From assembly GCF_003751445.1 (NCBI RefSeq), contig NZ_RJUU01000003.1, positions 868,001 through 932,000 of the forward strand: a stretch of DNA of 64,000 nucleotides, given 5' to 3'. The first letter of the stretch is position 1; each line of letters starts with the position of its first letter. This DNA is from Streptomyces sp. 840.1. GTDB lineage: Bacteria; Actinomycetota; Actinomycetes; Streptomycetales; Streptomycetaceae. This document shows, one piece after another, positions 56,548 to 64,000 of the stretch. The notes below the pieces were generated by a model, which was not told the DNA's origin, ran no database searches, and saw only the letters and a program-made list of their open reading frames with translations. A program made the translations under genes and the position numbers.

Positions 56548-58698
56548 TCAGCCGCTGTCCCGCTCCCCGGCCGTGCAGCGCTCACGCATGGAGCGCAGAT
56601 ACGCCACGTGGTACTCGGCGCTCTGACCGCTCAGCGTCGTCATCGCGGCTTCGATCAGGGGGCGCGCGGCGGCCACGTCCGACTCGTCCAGCCAGGTCTC
56701 GGCCAGGTCCGTGAGGGTCCGGGCCGTGTTGTACGTGTCGCCGCCCGCACGGAAGTGACCCAGCGCCGTATCCAGCCGGTCCCGGGACTCCTCGAACCTG
56801 CCGAGCCCGCGCAGGGCACGGCCTCGGTGGCGTTCCAGCAGGGCGCGTGCGCGGGGGACGTCGGCGGCCCCCTCGTCATCGGCCCGCATCGTGATCAGCA
56901 CGGCGTCCGCCGCCTCGAAGCACTCGTAGGCCTCCTGGAACCGCCATTGCCGCAGCCTCAGCAGCCCGAGGAACTCCGTGGCCGACGCCTGGCCCCGCTT
57001 GTGCCCCGCCGACTCCTCGGCCCGCGCCGCCGCGAGCGCCTCGGCCTCCGCCTCGTCCCACAGGCGCAGCTCGGTCAGTGTGTGGGCGAGTTGGGCGTGC
57101 AGGGCCCCCGCGTCCGCGCTTCCGGGCAGGTGGGCTTCGGCGAGCCGCGCTCCGGCGCGCAGTGCGGGCAGCAGCGTCTCGTGGCGACCGGCCTTGAGCT
57201 GCAGCGGCCACAGGGAACGGCACAGGCGTACGGCCGAGGCCGGATCACCGGACTCCTCGGCGCAGTGGACTGCCTGGACCAGGTTCCCGGACTCCGCGAC
57301 CAGTGCGTCGAGCGCGTCGCCCCGGCTTTCGAAGGCCGGTGTCCCTCGGGCGCCGGAGGGCGCGGGGACCCGCCAGCTCTCGGGCAGTACCTGGTGTGCC
57401 AAGGATGTCGACAGGTCGACGTACCAGCGCAGGGCCCGCGCCAGCGCGGCCGAGCAGGCGGCGATGCCCTCCTCCTGTACGGCGGCGGCCTCGGCGTGCA
57501 CGCGGACTGCCGGGCGGTAGTGGTAGCGGGGCAGGGCATGGGTGGTGGTGTTGCGCTCCAGCAGGAGTCCGTCCGCCAGTTCGTCCAGTCGCCGCTCGGC
57601 GTCCTCGGCAGTCGTCCCGGTCACCCGGGCGGCCACCGCCGCGTCCAGGGCGGGCCATTCGCGTACCGCCAGCAGTCGGTACAGCTTCGCCGTCCCCGGT
57701 TCCAGGGAGCCGTAGGTGTCCTGCGCCGCCGCCCGTACGGGGTCGCCGCCGGCCGGCGTGCCCGAGACGGGGGCGGTGAGGCGGGGGGCCGCCGCGCGCA
57801 GGGCGTAGGGCGATCCGCCGCAGCGGGCGAGGACGGAGGGCAGGGTGGCACGGGCTGCGGCGATCGCCGGCTTGTCCACGAGCCGGGTCAGCAGCCGTAC
57901 CGCGTCCTTGTCCGTCAGCGGGCCGACCGGAACGCGTACCGCGTCGAGACCGGGGAACGGGTTACGCGCCACCACGATCGTGAACACGGCCGGCGCGGAG
58001 GTGAGGAGCGGCCGGATCTGGGCTGCCGAGTACACGTGGTCGAGAACGATCAGCAGTCTCAGGTCCGCCACACAGAGACGGAAGAACTCGCTCAGCCGGT
58101 CGGCAGAGGTGGGCATCTCCTCGTCCGGTACACCGAGTTGGCGCAGCAGGGCACGGATGACGGTTCCCGTCCCACGCGCGGCGGCAGCGGTGCCGGCAAG
58201 GTCCGCGTAGAGCTGTCCGTCGGGGAACAGGCCCGCCTGGCGTACCCCCCAGTGCACCGCCAGCGCGCTGGTTCCCATGCCTTCGGCGCCGTGCACGAGA
58301 GCCAGCCTCGGGGTTCCGTCCGCGCGACGCGACGCCTCCCGGTCGAGGCTCTTGAGCCCCTCCTTGCGGTCGGTGAAGAACCTCGTCGAGGCGGGGAGAC
58401 CCGGCTGACCGGCCCGGGGCACGGCGCCTGCGGGACCCCGGCCCGCGCCGCCCACCCCGCTCGCGAACGCCGCCCAGGAGGAGGCGAGTCGAGGGTCCTG
58501 GCGGAGCCCGTCGGACACCATGCGCGCCACGGCGTCGAGTTCGCCGGGCGCGGTGGGCGCCGGAACCTCGCGGCCGGCGATGCGGCGGACGAATCCGCCC
58601 GTCGACTCCCACGCCCACTTCCCGGCCTCGTTGGCCATTCCCGAGCCGACCGCACCGAGCACCGCCGAAACGGCCGTCAGCGAAATGGGATCCAGCAT
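56548..58698 (-). CDS. NB-ARC-like/TPR protein with non-canonical P-loop
   Basis: A 716-residue STAND-type protein. An N-terminal segment (LTAVSAVLGAVGSGMANEAGKWAWESTGGFVRRI) looks like a glycine-rich membrane or adaptor helix. The ATPase-like region has LALVHGAEGMGTSALAVHWG, where Walker-A lysine is replaced by Thr143, and LRLLIVLDHV as Walker B. A winged-helix-like segment and helical TPR repeats fill residues ~450-716 (AQLAHTLTELRLWDEAEAEALAAAR, RARALLERHRGRALRGLGRFEES). STAND proteins act as signalling switches or defence sensors; loss of the lysine suggests weak or no ATP hydrolysis. ATG 58698 has GGGGAG upstream. It converges with the glycosyltransferase-like gene. Confidence 0.8.
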   Translation of the reverse strand: MLDPISLTAVSAVLGAVGSGMANEAGKWAWESTGGFVRRIAGREVPAPTAPGELDAVARMVSDGLRQDPRLASSWAAFASGVGGAGRGPAGAVPRAGQPGLPASTRFFTDRKEGLKSLDREASRRADGTPRLALVHGAEGMGTSALAVHWGVRQAGLFPDGQLYADLAGTAAAARGTGTVIRALLRQLGVPDEEMPTSADRLSEFFRLCVADLRLLIVLDHVYSAAQIRPLLTSAPAVFTIVVARNPFPGLDAVRVPVGPLTDKDAVRLLTRLVDKPAIAAARATLPSVLARCGGSPYALRAAAPRLTAPVSGTPAGGDPVRAAAQDTYGSLEPGTAKLYRLLAVREWPALDAAVAARVTGTTAEDAERRLDELADGLLLERNTTTHALPRYHYRPAVRVHAEAAAVQEEGIAACSAALARALRWYVDLSTSLAHQVLPESWRVPAPSGARGTPAFESRGDALDALVAESGNLVQAVHCAEESGDPASAVRLCRSLWPLQLKAGRHETLLPALRAGARLAEAHLPGSADAGALHAQLAHTLTELRLWDEAEAEALAAARAEESAGHKRGQASATEFLGLLRLRQWRFQEAYECFEAADAVLITMRADDEGAADVPRARALLERHRGRALRGLGRFEESRDRLDTALGHFRAGGDTYNTARTLTDLAETWLDESDVAAARPLIEAAMTTLSGQSAEYHVAYLRSMRERCTAGERDSG

Positions 58699-58910
58699 GT
58701 GGCGCACTCCCCGTTCCCGGCGTTCCGCGCGATGCGCCCTCCCCGGCACCGCCGCTGCCACCGTGCGAATGCAATCTACCGAGTCGGGCGGTGCCAGGTG
58801 TGCGCACGCGCTCCCGGAGGGGGAGTTGACTGTTCCCGCGACCGTCCCAGGAACCGGGCGATGCTCCTGATCTGCCGGGGGGCTCGCGCTCGGGATGTCC
58901 CGCGTACTCG

Positions 58911-59579
58911 TCAGGCCGTCCGGGAGCGGAAGCTGTGGCCGAGTTCGGGCCCGAGTCCGTAGTAGTGGCGGAAGTTGTAGATCAGCGGGCTCCACGCCGC
59001 CGGATCGATGTGCTGGGAGCCGGGGACGACGATCCGGGGATCGGCGTGCACCTTGAGCACGCGGGCCTCGACGATGAGGAAGTCGCCGGAGGCATCGGGG
59101 CGGGCGTGGGCGACGCGGGCTTCCAGTTGCAAGGGGCATTCGGCGACGCGGGGCGGCCGGACCAGTTCGGAGGGCTCGGGGCGCAGTCCGGCGGCGGCGA
59201 ACTTGTCCGGCTCGAAACGGAAGGCGTCGCGCTTGTGCTCGGGGACCGGGGCACGCCCGGTCAGCGGTGCCAGTCGCTCCACCGCGGCCCACTGCGCGGA
59301 CGCGGGGAGGTTGATCACCAGGTCATGTCGGCTGCGGAGGTTGCGGGCTGTCTGTCCCGCCGCGCCGAGGCCGAGGACGATCACGTGGCCCAGCGCCCAG
59401 GCCGAGGACATCGGTGCCAGGTTGAAGGAGCCGTTCTCGTTCTCGGTGGAGAGCAGCACGACCGGCGTTCCGAAGTACAGGATGCTCGGCGTGACGGGCA
59501 CGTGTTCGGACGGCGGGTCGGTGGGCACTCGGTCCGACGGCGGGTCGGTGGGCACGCGGTCTGGCGCTGCGGTGTTCAT
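58911..59579 (-). CDS. Flavin-reductase-like domain protein
   Basis: A 222-residue protein. From residue ~30, YFGTPVVLLSTENENGSFNLAPMSSAWALGHVIVLGLGAAGQTARNLRSRHDLVINLPA and PLQLEARVAHARPDASGDFLIVEARVLKVHAD follow the flavin-reductase-like split barrel that binds FMN. Such proteins reduce flavin or act as flavoenzymes on small molecules. The N-terminus has a duplicated nine-residue unit (RVPTDPPSD) coded by a 27-base tandem repeat, so the true start could lie after it. No ribosome site is clear at ATG 59579. Confidence 0.8.
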   Translation of the reverse strand: MNTAAPDRVPTDPPSDRVPTDPPSEHVPVTPSILYFGTPVVLLSTENENGSFNLAPMSSAWALGHVIVLGLGAAGQTARNLRSRHDLVINLPASAQWAAVERLAPLTGRAPVPEHKRDAFRFEPDKFAAAGLRPEPSELVRPPRVAECPLQLEARVAHARPDASGDFLIVEARVLKVHADPRIVVPGSQHIDPAAWSPLIYNFRHYYGLGPELGHSFRSRTA

Positions 59580-59727
59580 ACGGCCGACGGTAGGGCGCGG
59601 ACGCTTCGGTGCCGGCCGAAGGATCACGGGGTGACGACGGAGCGCGACGAACGGCCGGAAGGCGGCGCGCCCGTGCGGGGAGCCCCGTAGCGCGGCGGCC
59701 CGTACCGGACCGGCCGTCGGACGGGGC

Positions 59728-60549
59728 TCAGGGCGCGGTGAAGTACTCCGGGAAGCGCGGCCCGATCCACGGTTTGCGCCCCCACGCCAGGACCCGCCCC
59801 CTGGCCATGGCGCCCGCCGGGGCGATGCGGCCGAGTGCCATCAGCAGGAACGTGACCGGCTCGATGGAGATCGTGCAGTCCGGGCGCTCCGGCGGCCGGT
59901 GGCCCACCGTCACCGCACCGTCGGTGAACGTCACCCCGAAACGGCCGCCGCCCCACAGCCGTACCGCGTAGCGGGCGGTGAGGCCCGCCGTGGCGGCGGC
60001 GTCGGTCACCCGGGGCATGGCCTCGACGAAGAACGGCAGTGTCAGCCCGGCCCTGGGCCGGTCGACCATGTGCGGGCGGCCCAGGGCCCGCGCCAGATCG
60101 TAGCCGTGGCCCAGCATGTGCGTGAGGAGATACGAGCCGAGGACCGCGCGGTTCATCGGCCCCATCGGCGTCTTCAGCGTCTCGTCCACGGGGTGCGCGG
60201 CCACCGCGTCGAGGAACGCGTCGGTCTGCGCCTCGATCATCGCGGCCAGCGGCTCCCCCGCGCGTTCGCCGAACGCGGCGAGGGCCCGTTCGTTGGCCGC
60301 CGCCAGGCCCTGCGGGGTGCCATCCCCGTGGTCGCGCGGGCGGCCGGCGGCCACCTCGGCCATGAGCTGGTTGGCCTGCGCCAGGTGCGCCGCCGCCTCC
60401 CCCACCGTCCACTGCGACCTGGGGACCGGCCGACCGGTGCCGGGGGCGGCGCGCAGCAGCGCCGCGATGTCCGCGGCCGTCGCCCGTACGGCGTCCGCCA
60501 GCCCTTCGGGCAGCCTGCCCCGTACCTCGTGCCCCGCCACCGGCTCCAC
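59728..60549 (-). CDS. MDMPI/DinB-fold + SCP2-like protein (maleylpyruvate isomerase family)
   Basis: A 273-residue protein. The N-terminal half (SQWTVGEAAAHLAQANQLMAEVAAG ... GSYLLTHMLGHGYDLARALG) is the mycothiol-dependent maleylpyruvate isomerase/DinB four-helix bundle with its metal-binding histidines. The C-terminal half (GRFGVTFTDGAVTVGHRPPERPDCTISIEPVTFLLMALGRIAPAGAMARGRVLAWG) is an SCP2-like lipid-binding domain. Proteins with this pairing probably use mycothiol as cofactor; the substrate is unknown. I choose GTG 60549; the upstream open frame is mostly Arg/Ser shadow sequence. Confidence 0.82.
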   Translation of the reverse strand: MEPVAGHEVRGRLPEGLADAVRATAADIAALLRAAPGTGRPVPRSQWTVGEAAAHLAQANQLMAEVAAGRPRDHGDGTPQGLAAANERALAAFGERAGEPLAAMIEAQTDAFLDAVAAHPVDETLKTPMGPMNRAVLGSYLLTHMLGHGYDLARALGRPHMVDRPRAGLTLPFFVEAMPRVTDAAATAGLTARYAVRLWGGGRFGVTFTDGAVTVGHRPPERPDCTISIEPVTFLLMALGRIAPAGAMARGRVLAWGRKPWIGPRFPEYFTAP

Positions 60550-60718
60550 CCTGTTACCGCCTTCGTGAACGCCGTGCCCGTCGCGTACGCCTCGTCCGGC
60601 GTGCGACGCGCGCGGGCTGTCGCGCAGGCCAGTTACCTGCGAGTACACAAGAGCAGCTCGGGGGTGCCTCGGGCAAGGGATCGACGTCCACCGTTCGAAC
60701 CCCTCTACGATCGAGCAC

Positions 60719-61444
60719 GTGTGCGCAAACGTGATCGTCGCTGAAGACGACGAGAAGCAGGCCGAACTCCTTCGCCGGTACCTCGAACGGGAAGGCCATG
60801 CCGTCACCCTCGTCGGCGACGGCCTCGCGGCCCTGGACCTGGTCAGGCATTGCGAGCCGGACCTCCTGGTCCTCGACGTGATGATGCCTCGTGCCGACGG
60901 TCTGGACGTGGTACGTGTCCTGCGTGCCGAGTGCCGGGAGCTGCCGGTGCTGATGCTGACGGCCCGGACGACCGAGGACGATCTGCTGCTCGGACTCGAC
61001 CTGGGCGCGGACGACTACGTGACCAAGCCGTACAGCCCGCGTGAGCTGATGGCCCGGGTCCGTACGCTGCTGCGCCGCAGTCGCCGCGCCACGGGCGCCG
61101 ATCCGGCCGACGACTCGCTGCTGACCGTCGGTTCACTCGTCGTCGATCCGGCCCGGCACCTGGTGTCGGTCGGCGGTGAGCCGGTCGAGTGCACCCCCGG
61201 TGAGTTCAGGATCCTCGCCGCGCTCGCGGCCGAGCCGGACCGGGTCTTCTCACGGCAGCAACTGCTCGCGGAACTGCACGGCTTCGACCGGTACATCAGC
61301 GACCGCACGGTCGACGTACACATCATGAACCTGCGCAAGAAGGTGGAACCAGCCCCGCGCAGACCGGTCCGGCTGCTGACCGTCTTCGGCGTCGGGTACA
61401 AGCTGACGGACCCGGCGAAGGCGGCGACACGTGCGTCGTCGTAG
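60719..61444 (+). CDS. OmpR-family response regulator
   Basis: A 241-residue regulator. The receiver domain has the acidic pair AEDDEKQAE, the phosphorylation site Asp53 in LLVLDVMMPRADG, the switch Thr in LMLTART and Lys in YVTKPYSP. The winged-helix output domain is VECTPGEFRILAALAAEPDRVFSRQQLLAELHG...SDRTVDVHIMNLRKKVE. The GTG start has no ribosome site, but TACGAT ends seven bases before it, so a leaderless message is possible. It overlaps the sensor kinase gene by 14 bases. Confidence 0.93.
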   Translation: MCANVIVAEDDEKQAELLRRYLEREGHAVTLVGDGLAALDLVRHCEPDLLVLDVMMPRADGLDVVRVLRAECRELPVLMLTARTTEDDLLLGLDLGADDYVTKPYSPRELMARVRTLLRRSRRATGADPADDSLLTVGSLVVDPARHLVSVGGEPVECTPGEFRILAALAAEPDRVFSRQQLLAELHGFDRYISDRTVDVHIMNLRKKVEPAPRRPVRLLTVFGVGYKLTDPAKAATRASS

Positions 61445-63551
61445 CAGCGAAGGACAGGCGCCCGGCTCCGGACGACGGGCCCCGGACCCCGGGCAGCGGA
61501 CGGCCGGCTCCGGACCACGGGCCCGACTGCCCCTGCGCAAGAGCCTTTTCGCCCGGCTGCTGGCCGTCTCGGCGCTCGTGGCGGCGTGTTCGGTCGCCGC
61601 GACCGCCTGGCTCGCCGTACAGACGACGTCCGGCGCGATCAGGCAGGAGCAGGGACAGAACCTCACGGCCGACGCCCGGATCTACCACAGCCTGCTCGGT
61701 TACGCGGCGGCTCATCCCACCTGGGAAGGCGTCGGGAAGACGGTCCGTGACCTGGCCGAGCAGTCCGGCCGGCGGATCGCGCTGACGACGGAACGGCGCG
61801 CGCCGCTCGCCGACTCGGCCGACCCGGAGTCGTCCGCCGCGCTGCCGGCGCAGGCCTCGGCGATCGTCGACCCGCTGTCGGTGGACACCGCGCTGGCGGC
61901 CGAGACCGCGGGCGCGTCCGGGGCTCCGGCCGACCGGGTCGATCCGCGGGCGGTCGGGCCGTTCCGGCTGCCCGCCGAGGAGCGTGAGGCGCTGCAGAAG
62001 ATCGCGGACGGGAAGGTGGCCTGCCTCGGCTCGACCGGGATCGCCTCGGACGTGGTCCGCAGTGCGAGCGGGCGCCCGCGGATCCAGGTGGTGGGCAACG
62101 ACCCCGACCGCCTCCTGGGAACGCGCTGTGCCACCGATGAACTGGACGTCCCGACCGCGACCGAGAAGAAGGCGCTGAAGGCCCTCAACCAGCTGGCCGA
62201 CGCCTGTCTGAAGCGCCAGGACCGGGCCGGCGTCCACCTGAAGCTCGACCTGTCCTGGGGGCAGCCCCCGGAACCCATGCCGGCGGTTGCGGCCCCCAGC
62301 AAGCAGCCGGACGAGTCGCCCACCCCCGTTCCGACCTACGCGCCCACCGAACCGCCCGGCGACCGTGACGCCCGTCCCTCGGCCGCCGTCGGCAACGGTG
62401 AGGACGACCGGGCCATCGCCTCCTGCGTCGGCACCGCCCGCCGCGAACAGCTCGGCTCGTACGTCGCCTCGCCCGCCCTGCTGTTCATCGGTGACACCGG
62501 CGGCACGACGGTGCCCGGTTTCGATCTCTCACCGGCGAACACCGCGAAGATCGCGGGCACGGCGGCTCTCGTCCTCGCCCTCACCGTCGGCGCGTCGGTG
62601 CTCGTGGGTGCACGGCTCGTGCGCCCGCTGCGCGCGCTGACGGGCGCCGCCCAGCGGATGCGGGACGGCGAGGACAGCGTGCCGGTGCTGGTCGCCGCGG
62701 ACACCGAGATCGGGCGGCTCGCCGCCACGTTCAACGACATGTCCGCCCACCGCGCCCGGCTGGAGGCCCAGCGCAAGGCCATGGTCAGCGATGTCGCCCA
62801 TGAACTGCGCACCCCGCTCAGCAACATCCGGGGCTGGCTGGAGGCGGCGCAGGACGGAGTGGCCGACCCGGACCCGGCGTTCATCGCCTCGCTGCACGAG
62901 GAGGCGGTGCAGTTGCAGCACATCATCGACGACCTCCAGGACCTGGCCCAGGCCGACGCGGGCGCGCTGCGGCTGCACGCCGGACCGGTACGCATCGCGG
63001 AGTTGCTCAGCCAGGTGGCCGCCGCGCACCAGGCCCGCGCCGAGACGGCCGGGGTCGCGCTGACGGTGCTGCCCGCACCCCCGGACCGCCCGGTCCCGGG
63101 GCTGACGGCCGATCCGGTCCGGCTGCGCCAGGCCATCGGCAACCTGGTCTCCAACGCCGTACGCCACACCCCGTCCGGCGGAAGCGTCACGCTGCGCCCG
63201 TACGGCTCCGAGTCCGGGGACGCGGTGCTGGTGGACGTCACCGACACGGGCAGTGGCATAGCGCCGGAGGATCTCGCCCATGTCTTCGACCGTTTCTGGC
63301 GCGGCGAGAAGTCCCGCAGCCGGCGTACGGGGGGCAGCGGGCTGGGCCTGGCGATCGTACGCAAGCTCACGGAGGCGCACGGCGGCACGGTCACGGCGGT
63401 GAGCGAGCCGGGGCAGGGGTCGGTGTTCACCCTCCGCCTTCCGGCCGACCGCGGGGATGCGGCCGGTGACGGCCCGCCGGAGGAACCTCCGCCCGCAGAC
63501 GTCGCCGCCCAGGGACCGGACCGTTCCGAGGGCGGCTCCGGACAGCCCTGA
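61431..63551 (+). CDS. BaeS-like sensor histidine kinase with large extracytoplasmic domain
   Basis: A 706-residue kinase. An Arg-rich N-terminus and a first helix (LFARLLAVSALVAACSVAATAWLAV) lead to a ~310-residue external sensor rich in Ala/Pro with paired cysteines. A second helix (AGTAALVLALTVGASVLVGARLV) is followed by HAMP, then the DHp domain with His457 in DVAHELRTPLSNIRGWL. The ATPase has N-box QAIGNLVSNAVRHTPSGG, DTGSGIAPEDL, FDRFWRGEKS and GGSGLGLAIV. It forms a two-component system with the overlapping regulator gene. The exported protein gene downstream may be a target. Confidence 0.93.
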   Translation: MRRRSSEGQAPGSGRRAPDPGQRTAGSGPRARLPLRKSLFARLLAVSALVAACSVAATAWLAVQTTSGAIRQEQGQNLTADARIYHSLLGYAAAHPTWEGVGKTVRDLAEQSGRRIALTTERRAPLADSADPESSAALPAQASAIVDPLSVDTALAAETAGASGAPADRVDPRAVGPFRLPAEEREALQKIADGKVACLGSTGIASDVVRSASGRPRIQVVGNDPDRLLGTRCATDELDVPTATEKKALKALNQLADACLKRQDRAGVHLKLDLSWGQPPEPMPAVAAPSKQPDESPTPVPTYAPTEPPGDRDARPSAAVGNGEDDRAIASCVGTARREQLGSYVASPALLFIGDTGGTTVPGFDLSPANTAKIAGTAALVLALTVGASVLVGARLVRPLRALTGAAQRMRDGEDSVPVLVAADTEIGRLAATFNDMSAHRARLEAQRKAMVSDVAHELRTPLSNIRGWLEAAQDGVADPDPAFIASLHEEAVQLQHIIDDLQDLAQADAGALRLHAGPVRIAELLSQVAAAHQARAETAGVALTVLPAPPDRPVPGLTADPVRLRQAIGNLVSNAVRHTPSGGSVTLRPYGSESGDAVLVDVTDTGSGIAPEDLAHVFDRFWRGEKSRSRRTGGSGLGLAIVRKLTEAHGGTVTAVSEPGQGSVFTLRLPADRGDAAGDGPPEEPPPADVAAQGPDRSEGGSGQP

Positions 63552-63676
63552 TGCGATGAACACAGCGTCCTGACAGCTTCTTCATAACTCCCGGACAGCC
63601 TGTCGGCACGCCTCGCACCGCGGTGCGATTCCGCATCACGGAGCCGTCGAGGCCGTCCTGGAACGGAGCCATATCC

Positions 63677-64000
63677 ATGTCCCTGCGTTCGTCCTTGCGT
63701 ACCGCCGTCCTCGCCGCCGTGGTGGCCGGCGCGGTCTGTGTCCCCGCCACCTCGGCCTTCGCCGACTCCTCCCCCGCCCCCACCAAGGCCGCCACCCCCT
63801 CGGAGGCCCCCTCGGAGGCCCCCTCGGTCGCCCCCGCCCCCGCCTCCGCCGTGCCCACCAAGGCCCCGCGCGGCGGAGTCGCCGCGGGCGACAGCCCCGC
63901 ACCGGCGCCCGCGGTCCGGTCCGCGAGCACGCCTCGCGGCGGAGTCGCGGCGGGCGAGCGCCCGACCGGCACCGGCGACAACACCGCCGCCGTCACGGGG
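63677..64000 (+). CDS. Secreted Pro/Ala-rich protein, 5' part
   Basis: The frame is open from ATG 63677 to the window edge (108 codons) and has no stop here. A signal peptide (LRTAVLAAVVAGAVCVPATSAFADS) is followed by a Ser/Pro/Ala linker with repeats of PSEA. Two copies of a PRGGVAAGE/D motif follow (residues ~64 and ~87), the second leading into a Gly/Thr-rich stretch. The pattern is typical of small Streptomyces exported proteins found beside BaeS-type two-component genes. The function is unknown, and the missing 3' end may hold a C-terminal anchor. Confidence 0.75.
   Translation, partial: MSLRSSLRTAVLAAVVAGAVCVPATSAFADSSPAPTKAATPSEAPSEAPSVAPAPASAVPTKAPRGGVAAGDSPAPAPAVRSASTPRGGVAAGERPTGTGDNTAAVTG

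Noticed and set aside
63780..63850. Short tandem repeats near the right edge
   Set aside because: They encode a PSEA-type linker in a secreted protein and have no spacer structure.

Overview
The window is high-GC actinobacterial DNA, almost certainly a Streptomyces chromosome. The evidence is the strong third-position G/C bias, frequent GTG starts in GTGA/ATGA overlaps, a complete conservon (CvnA-D plus a CYP157 P450), a WhiJ-type regulator/DUF397/ATPase cluster, and many long GC-rich hairpins between convergent genes. I saw no rRNA, tRNA or CRISPR array.

Layout. 0-4 kb: 3' end of an MFS exporter, a YchJ-like protein and a WhiJ-like regulatory cluster. 4-10 kb: a GH4 glycosidase and the conservon. 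10.5-18.7 kb: IclR, MarR/FUSC, VOC, a divergent XRE-cupin regulator facing an ASST-like/NCS2-permease operon, and a DUF2510-LURP protein. 18.8-21.8 kb: a small secreted protein whose stop codon is the landing site of an intact IS481-family element, a MITE-like repeat, and a DUF3105-DUF305 pair. 21.9-26.2 kb: the xylose module (ROK regulator, xylA, xylB). 26.3-31.8 kb: a secreted vWA pair behind a leaderless promoter, a ThuA/SGNH-hydrolase pair, TetR and DUF4232. 31.9-47.6 kb: a large glycan locus. 48-50.5 kb: a CYP154-CYP157 tandem. 50.7-64 kb: phospholipase C, a methyltransferase remnant, GtrA-like and glycosyltransferase-like genes, a TPR ATPase with a defective P-loop, flavin reductase, MDMPI/SCP2 protein, a two-component system and a truncated secreted protein.

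The most coherent system is at 31873-47609. Two divergent operons and a LacI gene encode a secreted GH12 endoglucanase, a LplA/LplB/LplC-type importer without its own ATPase, and cytoplasmic GH95 (alpha-L-fucosidase type), GH42 (beta-galactosidase), GH31 (alpha-xylosidase) and GH3 (beta-glucosidase). Together these activities match every linkage of fucogalacto-xyloglucan. Four copies of the palindrome CGAAGCGCTTCG sit only in the two control regions of this locus: two between the divergent operons and two upstream of the lacI gene. Xylose released by GH31 could feed the nearby xylA/xylB module. I infer a Streptomyces xyloglucan-utilisation locus with intracellular debranching; activity has not been shown.

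Other signals worth attention are two P450s whose K-helix lacks the ExxR arginine, an IS whose transposase stop codon comes from its target site and whose ribosome-binding site is buried in a hairpin, overlapping operators in front of the TetR gene, and a long inverted repeat flush against the RBS of the ASST-like gene.
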